Shown here: positions 1 to 8,939 of the stretch, piece by piece
Position numbering within the stretch: position 1 is the first letter of the stretch
How the letters are laid out: each line of letters begins with the position of its first letter
From: Saprospiraceae bacterium
GTDB lineage: Bacteria > Bacteroidota > Bacteroidia > Chitinophagales > Saprospiraceae
NCBI GenBank assembly: GCA_018057925.1
Contig: JAGPCT010000015.1
Location: 1 to 62,120 of the forward strand
Direction of reading: 5' to 3'
Length of the DNA stretch: 62,120 nt
The notes under the pieces: model-generated
What the model saw: the letters and a program-made list of their open reading frames with translations, nothing else
Database searches by the model: none
Told to the model about the DNA's origin: nothing
Made by a program: the position numbers and the translations under genes

Positions 1-1987
1 ATTAAAGGAAAGGTATGAATACTGGATAGATCCGCCGGTAATCTTCCCTCGAATTAATGATTTGGCACTTGTTCGAGACTATGACGGAGACGGCATCATG
101 GATTTATTTGCTATTCCTACGGATGATATCATCGGCTTCGCAGTGTGGAAAGGAAAAAAAGTGAATAACATTACAGTTTTAGAAAGAGTCCAATTAAAAA
201 AATGGTATTTTAACGTATTAAGTTATCCGGGCAATAATGGCCCATTAAATGTCTATATTACCGCTACCGACATACCGGACATCCAGGATATTGATGGAGA
301 CGGTGATTTAGATATTTTTTCTTTCAACGAACAAGGTTCACACATGGTATTATATAAGAACAACAGCGTAGAACTCGGATATGGACGTGATTCGTTGCTT
401 TATACACTGGAAGACATGTGCTATGGAAAATTTATTGAAGGCGGATTAGACAACACAATAACACTGAGTAATAACCCCAAAACTTGTGCAACCCATTATA
501 GCGATACACCCCTTGAAACCCGACATTCAGGTTCAACAATATTGGTTAAGGACATTGACAAAGATGGGATTAAAGATATTTTGCTGGGTGATATTTCGTT
601 TAACAATGTAGTTTACCTCCGAAATACCGGAAATAATTTAAAAGCGTATATCACAGAAATAGACGAGCATTTTCCGGCATCAGAAGAAATAAATTTAGGA
701 CCATTCCCTTCTAATTATGATTTACAATATGGCGATAATAACACTGATTGTATATTAGCCACTAGCAATGTTGGATCGTTAGCCACTGAATCACAACTGA
801 TATGGCGATATATTCATGATACACTCGCCGAAGGGAAATACAAGCTTTTAGAAAAGGACTTTTTGATTAAAAATACAGTTGACTTGGGATTAGAGTGCAG
901 TCCTGTATTGTATGATGTTGATGCAGACGGCAAATTAGATATAATAGCCGGGAATAAATTTTATAAAGATGAAAATTCTGCGCAATATGGTCAGTTGGTT
1001 TATTTGAGAAACACATCTGCTGCGGGTCAGATCTCATTTGTAGTCGAAAATGACAATTTTGCTGACTTAAAGCAATTTGGAATCAAACATTTTGGGTACA
1101 AACCTCTATTTGTCGATATTGATAACAATGGATTTATGGATCTTTTAATAGGTACAGAAAGGGGGACATTGCTTCATTTTGAAAGCAATACACCGATTGG
1201 ACACCCTTCTAATTTTGTCTTAAAATCAGAATCTTATCAAGACATCAAAGTGCCTTCAAGAGCCGCTCCGGCTGCCTTTGACTACGATAACGATGGAGAT
1301 ATAGACTTACTCATTGGAGACAAAAATGGAAACTTTTGTCTTTTTATAAATACAGGATCTGCTCAAACTCCATATTTTACGCCGGGCTACCAAGATGCAC
1401 CCAATGTTTATCGATATGGTAATATTACAGTTAAAGAAGTAGGTGACACCGAAGGAGATGCCACACCATCCTTTATTCGATTTAATAACGAAAATATATT
1501 AGTTTCAGGATCCTATAATGGTCAATTATATTCATTTAATGGCATGAATGGGACATCTAATCCTAATTTGACTAAAATATCATTAAATACTGAAGCTCTT
1601 TATGTTGGAAGACAAAACAAACCAGTCTTCGGCGACCTTGATAATGACGGTATCTTGGAATTAGTTCAAGGCAATATACGAGGCGGAATGAATATTATGA
1701 AAACCAACATAACTACGGAAGGGACAATTGGGATAAAACAAAATGAAAGTAAACCTCTCCTTTTTTATCCAAACCCTGCTACAAATTCTTCCAAAATATA
1801 CTTTTCCCAAGCCAACATAAGTCATTTAACTCTGTATGACATTCAAGGCATGCAAGTAAAAAGTATGCATATTTCTGACAATCAACCATATTTTGAACTG
1901 AGTGGAGATTTATCATCCGGAATTTATATCATAAAAGCGACATTGAAAAATAATACAATGGCAATTTCTAAGTTGATCATCATATAA
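1..1987 (+). CDS. VCBS/FG-GAP repeat protein with T9SS sorting domain (5' end outside window)
   Basis: The reading frame is open from base 2 without a stop, so the gene begins upstream of the window and the TTG at 62 is only an internal codon. The visible part carries at least seven Ca-binding-type FG-GAP/VCBS repeats of the form D-x-D-x-D-G-x-x-D, e.g. DYDGDGIMDLF, DIDGDGDLDIF, DVDADGKLDII, DYDNDGDIDLLIGD and DLDNDGILELVQGN, which build beta-propeller blades. The last 75 or so residues are a typical type A T9SS C-terminal domain: FYPNPATN, then LYDIQGMQV, then LSSGIYIIKA and a hydrophobic end. It is therefore probably exported through the T9SS and anchored on, or released from, the cell surface. 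Ligand and function are unknown. Confidence 0.9.
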   Translation, partial: LKERYEYWIDPPVIFPRINDLALVRDYDGDGIMDLFAIPTDDIIGFAVWKGKKVNNITVLERVQLKKWYFNVLSYPGNNGPLNVYITATDIPDIQDIDGDGDLDIFSFNEQGSHMVLYKNNSVELGYGRDSLLYTLEDMCYGKFIEGGLDNTITLSNNPKTCATHYSDTPLETRHSGSTILVKDIDKDGIKDILLGDISFNNVVYLRNTGNNLKAYITEIDEHFPASEEINLGPFPSNYDLQYGDNNTDCILATSNVGSLATESQLIWRYIHDTLAEGKYKLLEKDFLIKNTVDLGLECSPVLYDVDADGKLDIIAGNKFYKDENSAQYGQLVYLRNTSAAGQISFVVENDNFADLKQFGIKHFGYKPLFVDIDNNGFMDLLIGTERGTLLHFESNTPIGHPSNFVLKSESYQDIKVPSRAAPAAFDYDNDGDIDLLIGDKNGNFCLFINTGSAQTPYFTPGYQDAPNVYRYGNITVKEVGDTEGDATPSFIRFNNENILVSGSYNGQLYSFNGMNGTSNPNLTKISLNTEALYVGRQNKPVFGDLDNDGILELVQGNIRGGMNIMKTNITTEGTIGIKQNESKPLLFYPNPATNSSKIYFSQANISHLTLYDIQGMQVKSMHISDNQPYFELSGDLSSGIYIIKATLKNNTMAISKLIII

Positions 1988-2054
1988 TACCAAATATTAA
2001 CTCAAAAGCTATTGACCAATCAACTCCATTACATTACATTAAATTATATTGTAT

Positions 2055-3281
2055 TTATATCTCAAGGTAATTCAAGTCCTTATCAAAACTTTCTTGTAAT
2101 TGACTTAAGGCAAATATTGCAATAGCTGTAAGTAAAAATATCATTATATAACCGGCAGTTATAATATTGGTATAAGAAACAATCCATTCAAACAAAAATG
2201 TGCTTGGAATCAAAGCACCTCTAACAAAGTTTGGTGCTGTAGTAGTCACGGTTGACCTCAGGTTGATACCAAATTGTTCAGATGCTATTGTAACGAAAGT
2301 TGCCCAATACCCTACTCCAAGTCCGAGGAAGAATGCTATCCATTTGAACTGAATAACAGTGATTCCTTGGCTACTAAGGTACCACACAGAGCTCAAAATT
2401 ATTCCAATCTGGAACACAAAAACCGATAATTTCCTTGATTTAGTTATCTGTGCTAATAAGCCGGCAATTAAGTCGCCCAATGAAATACCCAAATATGTAA
2501 ATAATATCCCTGTACCAGCACTTAATTCAACGGGTGCATTGAGTGCTCTTCCAAATTCAGGAGCTTGTGTCACAAAAATTCCAACAACAAACCAAATTGG
2601 CAGTCCAATCAATAGACAAAATACATACCGTTTAAGCCTTTTCTTATCGGCAAATAACATACTAATCTTGCCTTTTTTAACCTTAGAATCATTGGTCTGT
2701 AGGAACATACCGGACTCTATTGTGCCTAATCTCAATATCAACAACAACAAGCCCATGACACCGCCAGCGATATAAGCATTTCGCCATTCAAAATGCTCTG
2801 CAATGTAAAATGCAGCTACTGCGCCCAGCACACCTATAGTTGCAATCAACATAGTACCATACCCACGCTTACCTTTATCCATACTCTCATTAACCAATGT
2901 AATCCCTGCACCCAATTCCCCTGCTAAACCAATACCTGCGATAAACCTTATTGCCGCGTATGTATGTATGTCTTGTACGTATGCATTGACAATATTCGCT
3001 ACTGAATACAATAAAATTGAACCAAACAATACTTTAATACGTCCATAACGGTCTCCTATAATACCCCATAATATCCCACCCAGCAATAGGCCGGCCATCT
3101 GCATGTTCAAGATATATTCGCCGTCAATACGCATATCCGATTCATTAATACCGATATCCTGAAAACTGGGCACTCTGACAATTGAAAAGATAACTAAATC
3201 GTATATATCAACAAAATAGCCTAAAGAGGCTACTAAAACAATAAATACGACATTCTTTTTATCGGATTTAAGATATTCCAT
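2055..3281 (-). CDS. MFS transporter
   Basis: A 408-residue integral membrane protein with about twelve hydrophobic segments, the usual size of a major facilitator superfamily permease. The signature loop between helices 2 and 3 is present as WGIIGDRYGRIKV (residues 72-84), and helix 1 carries an acidic DIYD motif at 25-28. It resembles the metabolite:H+ symporter branch (sugar/organic acid porters), but the substrate cannot be read from sequence. It stands alone: the T9SS gene before it converges on it, and upstream lies a copy of the 150-bp intergenic repeat. The ATG at 3281 begins a short cytoplasmic tail with charged residues before helix 1, as expected. Confidence 0.88.
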   Translation of the reverse strand: MEYLKSDKKNVVFIVLVASLGYFVDIYDLVIFSIVRVPSFQDIGINESDMRIDGEYILNMQMAGLLLGGILWGIIGDRYGRIKVLFGSILLYSVANIVNAYVQDIHTYAAIRFIAGIGLAGELGAGITLVNESMDKGKRGYGTMLIATIGVLGAVAAFYIAEHFEWRNAYIAGGVMGLLLLILRLGTIESGMFLQTNDSKVKKGKISMLFADKKRLKRYVFCLLIGLPIWFVVGIFVTQAPEFGRALNAPVELSAGTGILFTYLGISLGDLIAGLLAQITKSRKLSVFVFQIGIILSSVWYLSSQGITVIQFKWIAFFLGLGVGYWATFVTIASEQFGINLRSTVTTTAPNFVRGALIPSTFLFEWIVSYTNIITAGYIMIFLLTAIAIFALSQLQESFDKDLNYLEI

Positions 3282-3310
3282 GAGCTATATTCACTTCATT
3301 CAATGGTTTA

Positions 3311-3461
3311 TACCCGAATTCAGCAGTACAGGTTTTGTAAAACCGTATAGTGCTGATTATGAGGGTTAATCCCGATGTACGAATCGTTTCAATGGTTTCT
3401 GTAAACCATTGATTACGAGTCGTAAATCGATTCCGCATTTGTCTAATGTGGAATTTGGATT
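3311..3461 (+). repeat. 150-bp palindromic intergenic repeat, copy A
   Basis: Full-length copy in the orientation that starts AACCCGAATTCAGCAG and ends GGAATTTGGGTT. Three hairpins are visible in order: TCAGCA...TGCTGA enclosing GGTTTT/AAAACC; CAATGGTTT-ctgt-AAACCATTG flanked by ACGA-TCGT arms; and ATTCCGCATT-tgtct-AATGTGGAAT. The ends form an imperfect terminal inverted repeat. It lies between the start of the MFS gene and the terminator of the Cys-rich gene. The rest of the gap 3282-3673 holds nothing else recognisable apart from that terminator. Confidence 0.85.
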
Positions 3462-3620
3462 AAAGGTAAAAAATAATATTTTAAGTTGTAAATTTACCTT
3501 CAACCCCAATTTAAATTAGTGGTATAGTCGTTTAAGAAAAAACTACTGGACTATTACGAATATCCTATTACCTATACTATTGGTAAAAATGAATAGAATC
3601 ATCAGAAAAAATGAATGGGC

Positions 3621-3653
3621 AAAAAAAAAGGCTGTCATAATGACAACCCTTTT
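3621..3653 (-). terminator. Intrinsic terminator of the Cys-rich secreted protein gene
   Basis: On the minus strand a stem built on TGTCAT/ATGACA, extended by G-C pairs around a mismatch, is followed by nine T residues. It begins about 20 bases past the stop codon of the gene ending at 3674. Confidence 0.85.
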
Positions 3654-3673
3654 CATAATCTTTTCGAATGTTC

Positions 3674-4126
3674 TTACATTTTAGAAGAAGCATCAGAGTT
3701 TTGTTTAGGCACATCAGCACTTGCACTTCCTTTCTTTGAGCAGCAGCTGCTTCCTTCCATCTTGTCTTTCTTAGAACAAGCTTTGCCGTCTTTCATTTCA
3801 CCAGCGCAAGCCTTACCGTTAGATTCGCTTGTAGCATTTACAAATTTAGCAGAAGCTGCATCATACACTACAGGAACACGTACTTTTTTACCGGTAGCAG
3901 GATCTTTCATCTTGCGTGTGTAAGTGATTGTGCCATCTTTCTCTTTCTTAGACTTTATTGTTTTATCCGCTGAGGCAACTTTTGCCATTTCTTCAGCCGA
4001 AACTTTAGTATCAACTGCTGCTGTCTTCTTAGAGCAGCAAGAAGCACCTGATTTTGCACATTGAGCATTTAAGTTAGAAAACCCAACAAAACCCAAAAAT
4101 GCTAATACAAAAAATAATCCTTTCAT
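3674..4126 (-). CDS. Cys-rich secreted/periplasmic protein of unknown function
   Basis: A 150-residue protein with an N-terminal signal peptide (hydrophobic residues 4-17, probable cleavage after LNAQ) and seven cysteines in the mature part: C23, C30-C31, C107, C117 and C128-C129. The two CC-S-K-K motifs near the ends (SCCSKK at 29-34 and again at 127-132) frame a central Lys/Thr-rich segment with TYTRKMKDPATGKKVRVPVV. I do not recognise a named family. The paired cysteines suggest metal binding or a disulfide-clamped fold, which is inference only. The gene is monocistronic, with a -7 box upstream and a strong terminator downstream. A long overlapping plus-strand frame is its shadow. Confidence 0.75.
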   Translation of the reverse strand: MKGLFFVLAFLGFVGFSNLNAQCAKSGASCCSKKTAAVDTKVSAEEMAKVASADKTIKSKKEKDGTITYTRKMKDPATGKKVRVPVVYDAASAKFVNATSESNGKACAGEMKDGKACSKKDKMEGSSCCSKKGSASADVPKQNSDASSKM

Positions 4127-4158
4127 TTTTTCTTAAATTTTAATAGTTTAACTTGACG

Positions 4159-4166
4159 CAAATATA
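4159..4166 (-). promoter_or_regulatory. Bacteroidota -7 box for the Cys-rich protein gene
   Basis: Minus strand reads TATATTTG, a match to TAnnTTTG, 33 bases before the start codon. No good -33 TTTG was found at the standard distance. Confidence 0.45.
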
Positions 4167-4269
4167 ACGCTTTATTTAGTATCTTTGATATGTTAATCCC
4201 CTAATTTACTAATTTTTAACGAATTTTTAATTATTTTTATACGATATAAGCTATAAAACTTTAATACGC

Positions 4270-4698
4270 ATGAAATATTTCGGATTTATTGTACTATTTC
4301 TATTTTCCTTTAGTTGCAAAACACAACAATTGCCTCCGGACCAATATAAGGATGCTCAAATTTCATTTGGCTCCGGCGGAGGATTTTCAGGAGAATATCA
4401 CGAATATACCCTACTTGATGATGGACGACTATTTCAGAAAAACCGCGATGGTCAATCTTATACATTTTTAAAAAAACTAAATACATCAACTACAACTCAA
4501 TTGTTCCAAAATATCAAGACTTTTGGAATAGATTCTTATAAATATAATGAGCCGCAAAATTTGTATTACTTCCTTTCCTATTCTACACCAAACACTACAA
4601 ATAAAATAGTTTGGTCCGGTCAACCTGAAAACAAATTATCTACTATCAATTCTATGTATAAACTATTGGTAACTCACACTAAAATTTCAACCAAATGA
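4270..4698 (+). CDS. Small lipoprotein coupled to the M4 peptidase (emfourin-like candidate)
   Basis: A 142-residue protein with a signal peptide and a lipobox ending at C16 (LFSFSC), so it is probably a lipoprotein. The mature part opens with a glycine-rich ISFGSGGGFSGEYHEYTL segment, followed by LDDGRLF and later YYFLSYS. A strand starting with SGGF-G, a predicted helix around LFQNI and a terminal strand/helix is the general layout of emfourins, the small inhibitors encoded in operons with protealysin-type M4 peptidases. Its stop codon overlaps the ATG of an M4 peptidase gene (ATGA, 4695-4698), so the two are translationally coupled. The emfourin relation is inference from motif and context; similar GGGF-G lipoproteins also occur without a peptidase neighbour. 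Confidence 0.8.
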   Translation: MKYFGFIVLFLFSFSCKTQQLPPDQYKDAQISFGSGGGFSGEYHEYTLLDDGRLFQKNRDGQSYTFLKKLNTSTTTQLFQNIKTFGIDSYKYNEPQNLYYFLSYSTPNTTNKIVWSGQPENKLSTINSMYKLLVTHTKISTK

Positions 4699-7600
4699 AA
4701 AAATTATTAGTCTATTTAATCATACTTCTTTTACCTGGATATTCTTTTGCACAATTCGGTAAGATAAAACCTTCAAATAGCAAATCAGACTCACCCAAGT
4801 CTGTAAATATCGATTTTAGCAAAATAAAACCAAATCAAGGCTCTAATGTATTTGATATTCCATTTAATCCCGGTTCTTTTGGAAAATTAATAACCTCTTC
4901 ACCGGAAGCGAAAATAAAAGAATACAGCTACACCGGACTGCCTATATGGATAGAAGGAAATTTACTTAATTCTAATCTGATAAGTCGTCAAGATGTCTCT
5001 GCCACAGCCTTCAATTTTCTGACTATCAATCAATCCGATTTTAAAATTAAAAATGCGAGAGAAGAATTTACAATAACAAATATTCTTTCTGATACAGATA
5101 ATGAAGCACATATAAAGTTACAACAAGAATACCAAGGCATCGAAGTATGGAATGCAGAAGTTATTGTACATACAAAAGATGGTATTCCTTATCTATTCAA
5201 TGGCCGTTATATTCCTACACCCACTGACATCAATACAATACCGAACATAAGTTTGGAAAAGGCATTGCAGATCGCACAGAGCTTATATCCTATTCCAAAC
5301 TATACCAAACAACAACTCACATTGATTGGCAACAATCCAATTTCCGGACGTCTCGTGATACATACACAAATAAATACATCCGACAAAGGGCAACTCGCCT
5401 ATCTAATTCAATGCCATCCTAATCTTGTTACTGAATATACATTATTTATCGATGCGCATACGGGCAATGTAATTGATGAATTCAAGTCTTCCTGCACCTT
5501 TGATCACCATCACGGTGATGTTCATTCCCCAATTGTCAATTTTACAAATATTCCGGAAGCTACTTCTTCTAATAATATAACTTCTTTGTCAGCACCATTG
5601 GATGGCCCGGCTACTGCCAACGCTACAGATTTAAACAATGTAACAAGGACTATCAACACATATCAAAAGAATGGAAGTTATTTCCTTCTTGATGCGTCTC
5701 GTTCAATGTTTGCAGGCGGTAACATTCCGGATGATCCCAAAGGAGCTATTTGGACGATCAATGCTCAAAACACATCGCCTGAAAACAACAACTTCAGCAT
5801 GGTTCAAGTATCTTCGTCAAATAATACCTGGAATTCCAAAACCGCCGTATCCGCGCATTATAATGGCGGTATAGCTTACGAATATTTTAAAAACACATAC
5901 AACCGAAATTCCATCAACGGCTCCGGTGGAACGATCATTTCCATCATCAATGTCAATGAATCAGATGGGAGCAGTATGGACAATGCCTTTTGGAATGGCT
6001 TTGCTATGTATTATGGAAATGGCAATCAATCCTTTAAACCCTTGGCTGGAGGTTTAGACGTTGCAGGACATGAGATGTCACATGGAGTCATTCAGGCGAC
6101 AGCTAATTTGACATATCAAGGTGAATCGGGGGCAATGAATGAATCCTTTGCTGATGTTTTTGGAGTACTAATAGACCGAGATGACTACAAAGTCGGTGAA
6201 GATGTTGTCCTTCCGGGAGTATTCGCCGGTGGAGCATTAAGAGACATGTCTAATCCACACAATGGAGGCAATAGCTTGAATGATAGAGGCTGGCAGCCAA
6301 ATCACATGAATGAAAAATACAATGGTTCGCAAGATAATGGTGGCGTACACATTAATAGTGGGATTTTAAACTTTGCGTTTTACAAAATCGCCTCTAAATT
6401 AGGCAAAGACGAAGCAGAGAAAATATATTACGCAGCATTAACAAAATATCTAACCAAATCTTCACAATTTATTGATTGTAGAAATGCAGTAATTCAAGCT
6501 ACTAAAGACAAATATGGCGCCAATTCACCCAACATTGCGCTAATAGAAAACTCATTTGCTGAAGTGGGTATTGGTGCAGGCAATGGCACGACACAACCAC
6601 CAGACTATGGAACTAATCCAGGCGAAGATTTTATCATTTTTACCGATCCTAATTATAATCAAATTAAGCTTGGAAATATTGCATCCGGAAGTGTCAACAC
6701 TATCAATCACAATGCGGGATTAGCAAGTAAAATCTCTGTTTCAGATGACGGGACATTAGCCGTATTTGTTGGAAAGGACAAAGCCATGTATTATATTCAA
6801 TTTGATTGGAATGCCGGTAATTACAATTTAGGAGTACTAGATAATACCAATCAATGGCGAAATGTAGCTATTTCTAAAGATGGTTTAAGATTAGCTGCTT
6901 TATTGGATGAGGACCAGCCTTACATATATGTCTTTGACCTTGCCGGCAATACAAACCAATCATTTAAGTTATATAATCCAACTACCGGCAGTGGCGGCAT
7001 ATTTACGAGTGATGTTGAATATGCAGACGCCATGGAATTTGATCATTCCGGAGAGTATTTGATGTATGATGCATTGTCAACATTGGGATTTTTTGGAGCA
7101 GAATTTTGGGATATTGGATTTATTTATGTGTGGAACAAAAGTGCTAAAACATACGGTGACGGGACTGTTGAAAAGCTTTTCTCATCTTTGCCAGACGGAG
7201 TAAACGTAGGGAATGCAGTCTTTTCAAAAAACAGTCCCAACGTCATTGCTTTTGATTACTTTGAAAACGGTGGCAGTACTTACCAGCTACTTGGTGGCAA
7301 CATTGAAACAGGACAATTAAATGTAATCTTTGAAAACAATGTTCTAAGTTATCCTTGCTTTTCTAAAGATGATAAAACCATTATATTCAACGCTCAAGAC
7401 AACAATGGAACAGACGTCATTGCCGCTCAAGCTTTGAAAGCAGATAAGATATCTCCAACAGGCGATCCTTTTATTATTATTGACAACAGTACGCTTGGCA
7501 CTTGGTTTGCAACGGGCAAAAGAGTACTTAACAATGTAAAATCGGCCGAATCAATGGGAAATTCAATCTCAATTAATCCCAATCCAACGCATTCAGATGT

Positions 7601-7808
7601 CATTTTACACTGGACTTCGGCAAAACGGGAAAAAGCCGTAATTAATATTTATAACCTGTTTGGACAAAAAATTTCTACACTTGAAATGGATTTAAATCCG
7701 GGTTTAAATGAACGGAAAATTAATACTGATCATTTCATTCCGGGAGTTTACTTTATAGAAATGGTAAAAAACAATCAAAGGGAAACCCTTAAATTAGTAA
7801 AAAATTAA
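4695..7808 (+). CDS. M4 (thermolysin-family) metallopeptidase with beta-propeller-like region and T9SS domain
   Basis: A 1037-residue secreted zinc protease. Order of parts: signal peptide (1-19, ending GYSFAQ); FTP/PepSY-type propeptide around 80-260; M4 catalytic domain with H459-E460-M-S-H463 and the third ligand E483 in GAMNESFAD; a further M4 His region near NDNGGVHINSGILNFAFY; then roughly 290 residues with PD40/TolB-like blades (AISKDGLRLAALLDEDQPYI); and a T9SS type A C-terminal domain (INPNPTHSD ... VYFIEMVK). All metal ligands are intact, so it should be active once the propeptide is removed. It follows the lipoprotein gene with a 4-base overlap and ends at a terminator. The added propeller-like region is not part of the classical thermolysin layout. 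Confidence 0.93.
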   Translation: MKKLLVYLIILLLPGYSFAQFGKIKPSNSKSDSPKSVNIDFSKIKPNQGSNVFDIPFNPGSFGKLITSSPEAKIKEYSYTGLPIWIEGNLLNSNLISRQDVSATAFNFLTINQSDFKIKNAREEFTITNILSDTDNEAHIKLQQEYQGIEVWNAEVIVHTKDGIPYLFNGRYIPTPTDINTIPNISLEKALQIAQSLYPIPNYTKQQLTLIGNNPISGRLVIHTQINTSDKGQLAYLIQCHPNLVTEYTLFIDAHTGNVIDEFKSSCTFDHHHGDVHSPIVNFTNIPEATSSNNITSLSAPLDGPATANATDLNNVTRTINTYQKNGSYFLLDASRSMFAGGNIPDDPKGAIWTINAQNTSPENNNFSMVQVSSSNNTWNSKTAVSAHYNGGIAYEYFKNTYNRNSINGSGGTIISIINVNESDGSSMDNAFWNGFAMYYGNGNQSFKPLAGGLDVAGHEMSHGVIQATANLTYQGESGAMNESFADVFGVLIDRDDYKVGEDVVLPGVFAGGALRDMSNPHNGGNSLNDRGWQPNHMNEKYNGSQDNGGVHINSGILNFAFYKIASKLGKDEAEKIYYAALTKYLTKSSQFIDCRNAVIQATKDKYGANSPNIALIENSFAEVGIGAGNGTTQPPDYGTNPGEDFIIFTDPNYNQIKLGNIASGSVNTINHNAGLASKISVSDDGTLAVFVGKDKAMYYIQFDWNAGNYNLGVLDNTNQWRNVAISKDGLRLAALLDEDQPYIYVFDLAGNTNQSFKLYNPTTGSGGIFTSDVEYADAMEFDHSGEYLMYDALSTLGFFGAEFWDIGFIYVWNKSAKTYGDGTVEKLFSSLPDGVNVGNAVFSKNSPNVIAFDYFENGGSTYQLLGGNIETGQLNVIFENNVLSYPCFSKDDKTIIFNAQDNNGTDVIAAQALKADKISPTGDPFIIIDNSTLGTWFATGKRVLNNVKSAESMGNSISINPNPTHSDVILHWTSAKREKAVINIYNLFGQKISTLEMDLNPGLNERKINTDHFIPGVYFIEMVKNNQRETLKLVKN

Positions 7809-7832
7809 ATTTCTTATTTTCAACTTTTCTTT

Positions 7833-7868
7833 AAAATCCTTCTTTATTCAAAGTAGAGAAGGATTTTT
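7833..7868 (+). terminator. Intrinsic terminator after the M4 peptidase gene
   Basis: AAAATCCTTC and GAAGGATTTTT form a 10-bp stem with a T-rich 3' side, 25 bases after the M4 stop codon. Confidence 0.8.
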
Positions 7869-7891
7869 ATTTATTTCTAAAGCATTCATTC

Positions 7892-8833
7892 GTGAAAGTA
7901 TTAATTGTCAGGTTTAGCTCAATTGGGGACATCGTCTTGACCACACCTGTGATTCGTTGTATGAAAACACAAATTAATGCCGAAGTACATTATTTGACCA
8001 AACCTGAATATCGAAATCTGTTGGATCAAAATCCATATATTGATAAGTTATGGCTATTGGATAAAACGATGAAGGAGCTCATCTCCGATTTTAAGAATGA
8101 ACATTTTGATTATATTATCGACCTTCATAAAAACATCCGCTCATTGAAGCTGGCGATTAGCCTACGTACTAAAAGGTTGACTTATCACAAGGCAACGTTT
8201 GAAAAGTTATTAATGGTGTATTTTAAAATGAATGTACTTCCGAAATCCCACGTTGCAGACAGATACTTAAAATCTGTTGCAAAATTAGGGGTAAAGAATG
8301 ATGGAAAAGGCTTAGACTACTTTATCCCTAAGGACACTGTAAATAAAATATCCGAATTAAATCAACCCTATTTATGTGCAGTCATTGGAGCAACCCATTT
8401 TACCAAAAGACTTCCGGTTCAAAATTGGATTGAATTTATCAATAGGACACAACAGACTATCGTTTTAATAGGCGGAAAATCAGAGATGCAAGACGCTCAA
8501 TACATTGTAGAAAATACCGGAAGAAATGTAATAAATACAGTCGGTAAAACAAACCTCACTGAGTCAGCTCTAATTATACAAAATGCAGATAAAGTCATAT
8601 CGAATGATACCGGTATGTTACACATAGCGGCTGCCCTAAAAAAGCCGATTATATCACTATGGGGAGGCACATTATGGCAATACGGCTTTTGGCCTTATTA
8701 TCCGAATGGTTTAGAGTTAAATAAAAATATAGAAATCAAGAATCTGGGATGTCGCCCTTGTTCTAAGTTTGGGCGGAACGATTGCCCTAAGAAGCATTTT
8801 AAATGTATGAAAGAGATTAAAATAGAAATCTAA
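7892..8833 (+). CDS. Glycosyltransferase family 9 (heptosyltransferase-like)
   Basis: A 313-residue cytoplasmic GT-B enzyme that probably adds a heptose or related sugar to the lipopolysaccharide core. The N-terminus has the GT9 hallmark MKVLIVRFSSIGDIVLTTP, and the C-terminal nucleotide-sugar site is visible as SNDTGMLHIAAALKKPIISLWGG. A CGxP-like cysteine-rich tail (GCRPCSKFGRNDCP...FKCM) is common in Bacteroidota members of the family. The start is GTG at 7892: no in-frame ATG exists before this conserved N-terminus. It stands alone after a terminator and converges on the sigma/beta-barrel locus. The exact acceptor is not determinable. Confidence 0.88.
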   Translation: MKVLIVRFSSIGDIVLTTPVIRCMKTQINAEVHYLTKPEYRNLLDQNPYIDKLWLLDKTMKELISDFKNEHFDYIIDLHKNIRSLKLAISLRTKRLTYHKATFEKLLMVYFKMNVLPKSHVADRYLKSVAKLGVKNDGKGLDYFIPKDTVNKISELNQPYLCAVIGATHFTKRLPVQNWIEFINRTQQTIVLIGGKSEMQDAQYIVENTGRNVINTVGKTNLTESALIIQNADKVISNDTGMLHIAAALKKPIISLWGGTLWQYGFWPYYPNGLELNKNIEIKNLGCRPCSKFGRNDCPKKHFKCMKEIKIEI

Positions 8834-8837
8834 TACC

Positions 8838-8917
8838 GATGTGATATTCGAACATGGTAACGTCTCTCATAGTCATTATACCTCGGTTTTGGAAAACACA
8901 ATTGTTGAATTCGGGTT
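8838..8917 (-). repeat. Degenerate partial copy K of the 150-bp repeat
   Basis: The right half of the element in reverse orientation is recognisable: a TCATA-TCA-TATAC-CGGTTTT core and the terminal GAATTCGGGTT (8907-8917). The first hairpin region is eroded. It fills the convergent gap between the GT9 gene and the beta-barrel gene. Confidence 0.5.
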
Positions 8918-8939
8918 TGATCCTTACATTTCAGCAACA

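Noticed and set aside
2359-2775. 138-codon ORF opposite the MFS gene
   Set aside because: Shadow frame of a clearly recognisable transporter.
3615-3923. 102-codon ORF opposite the Cys-rich gene
   Set aside because: It crosses the terminator of the minus-strand gene and lacks a start context; the minus-strand protein has a signal peptide and a promoter.
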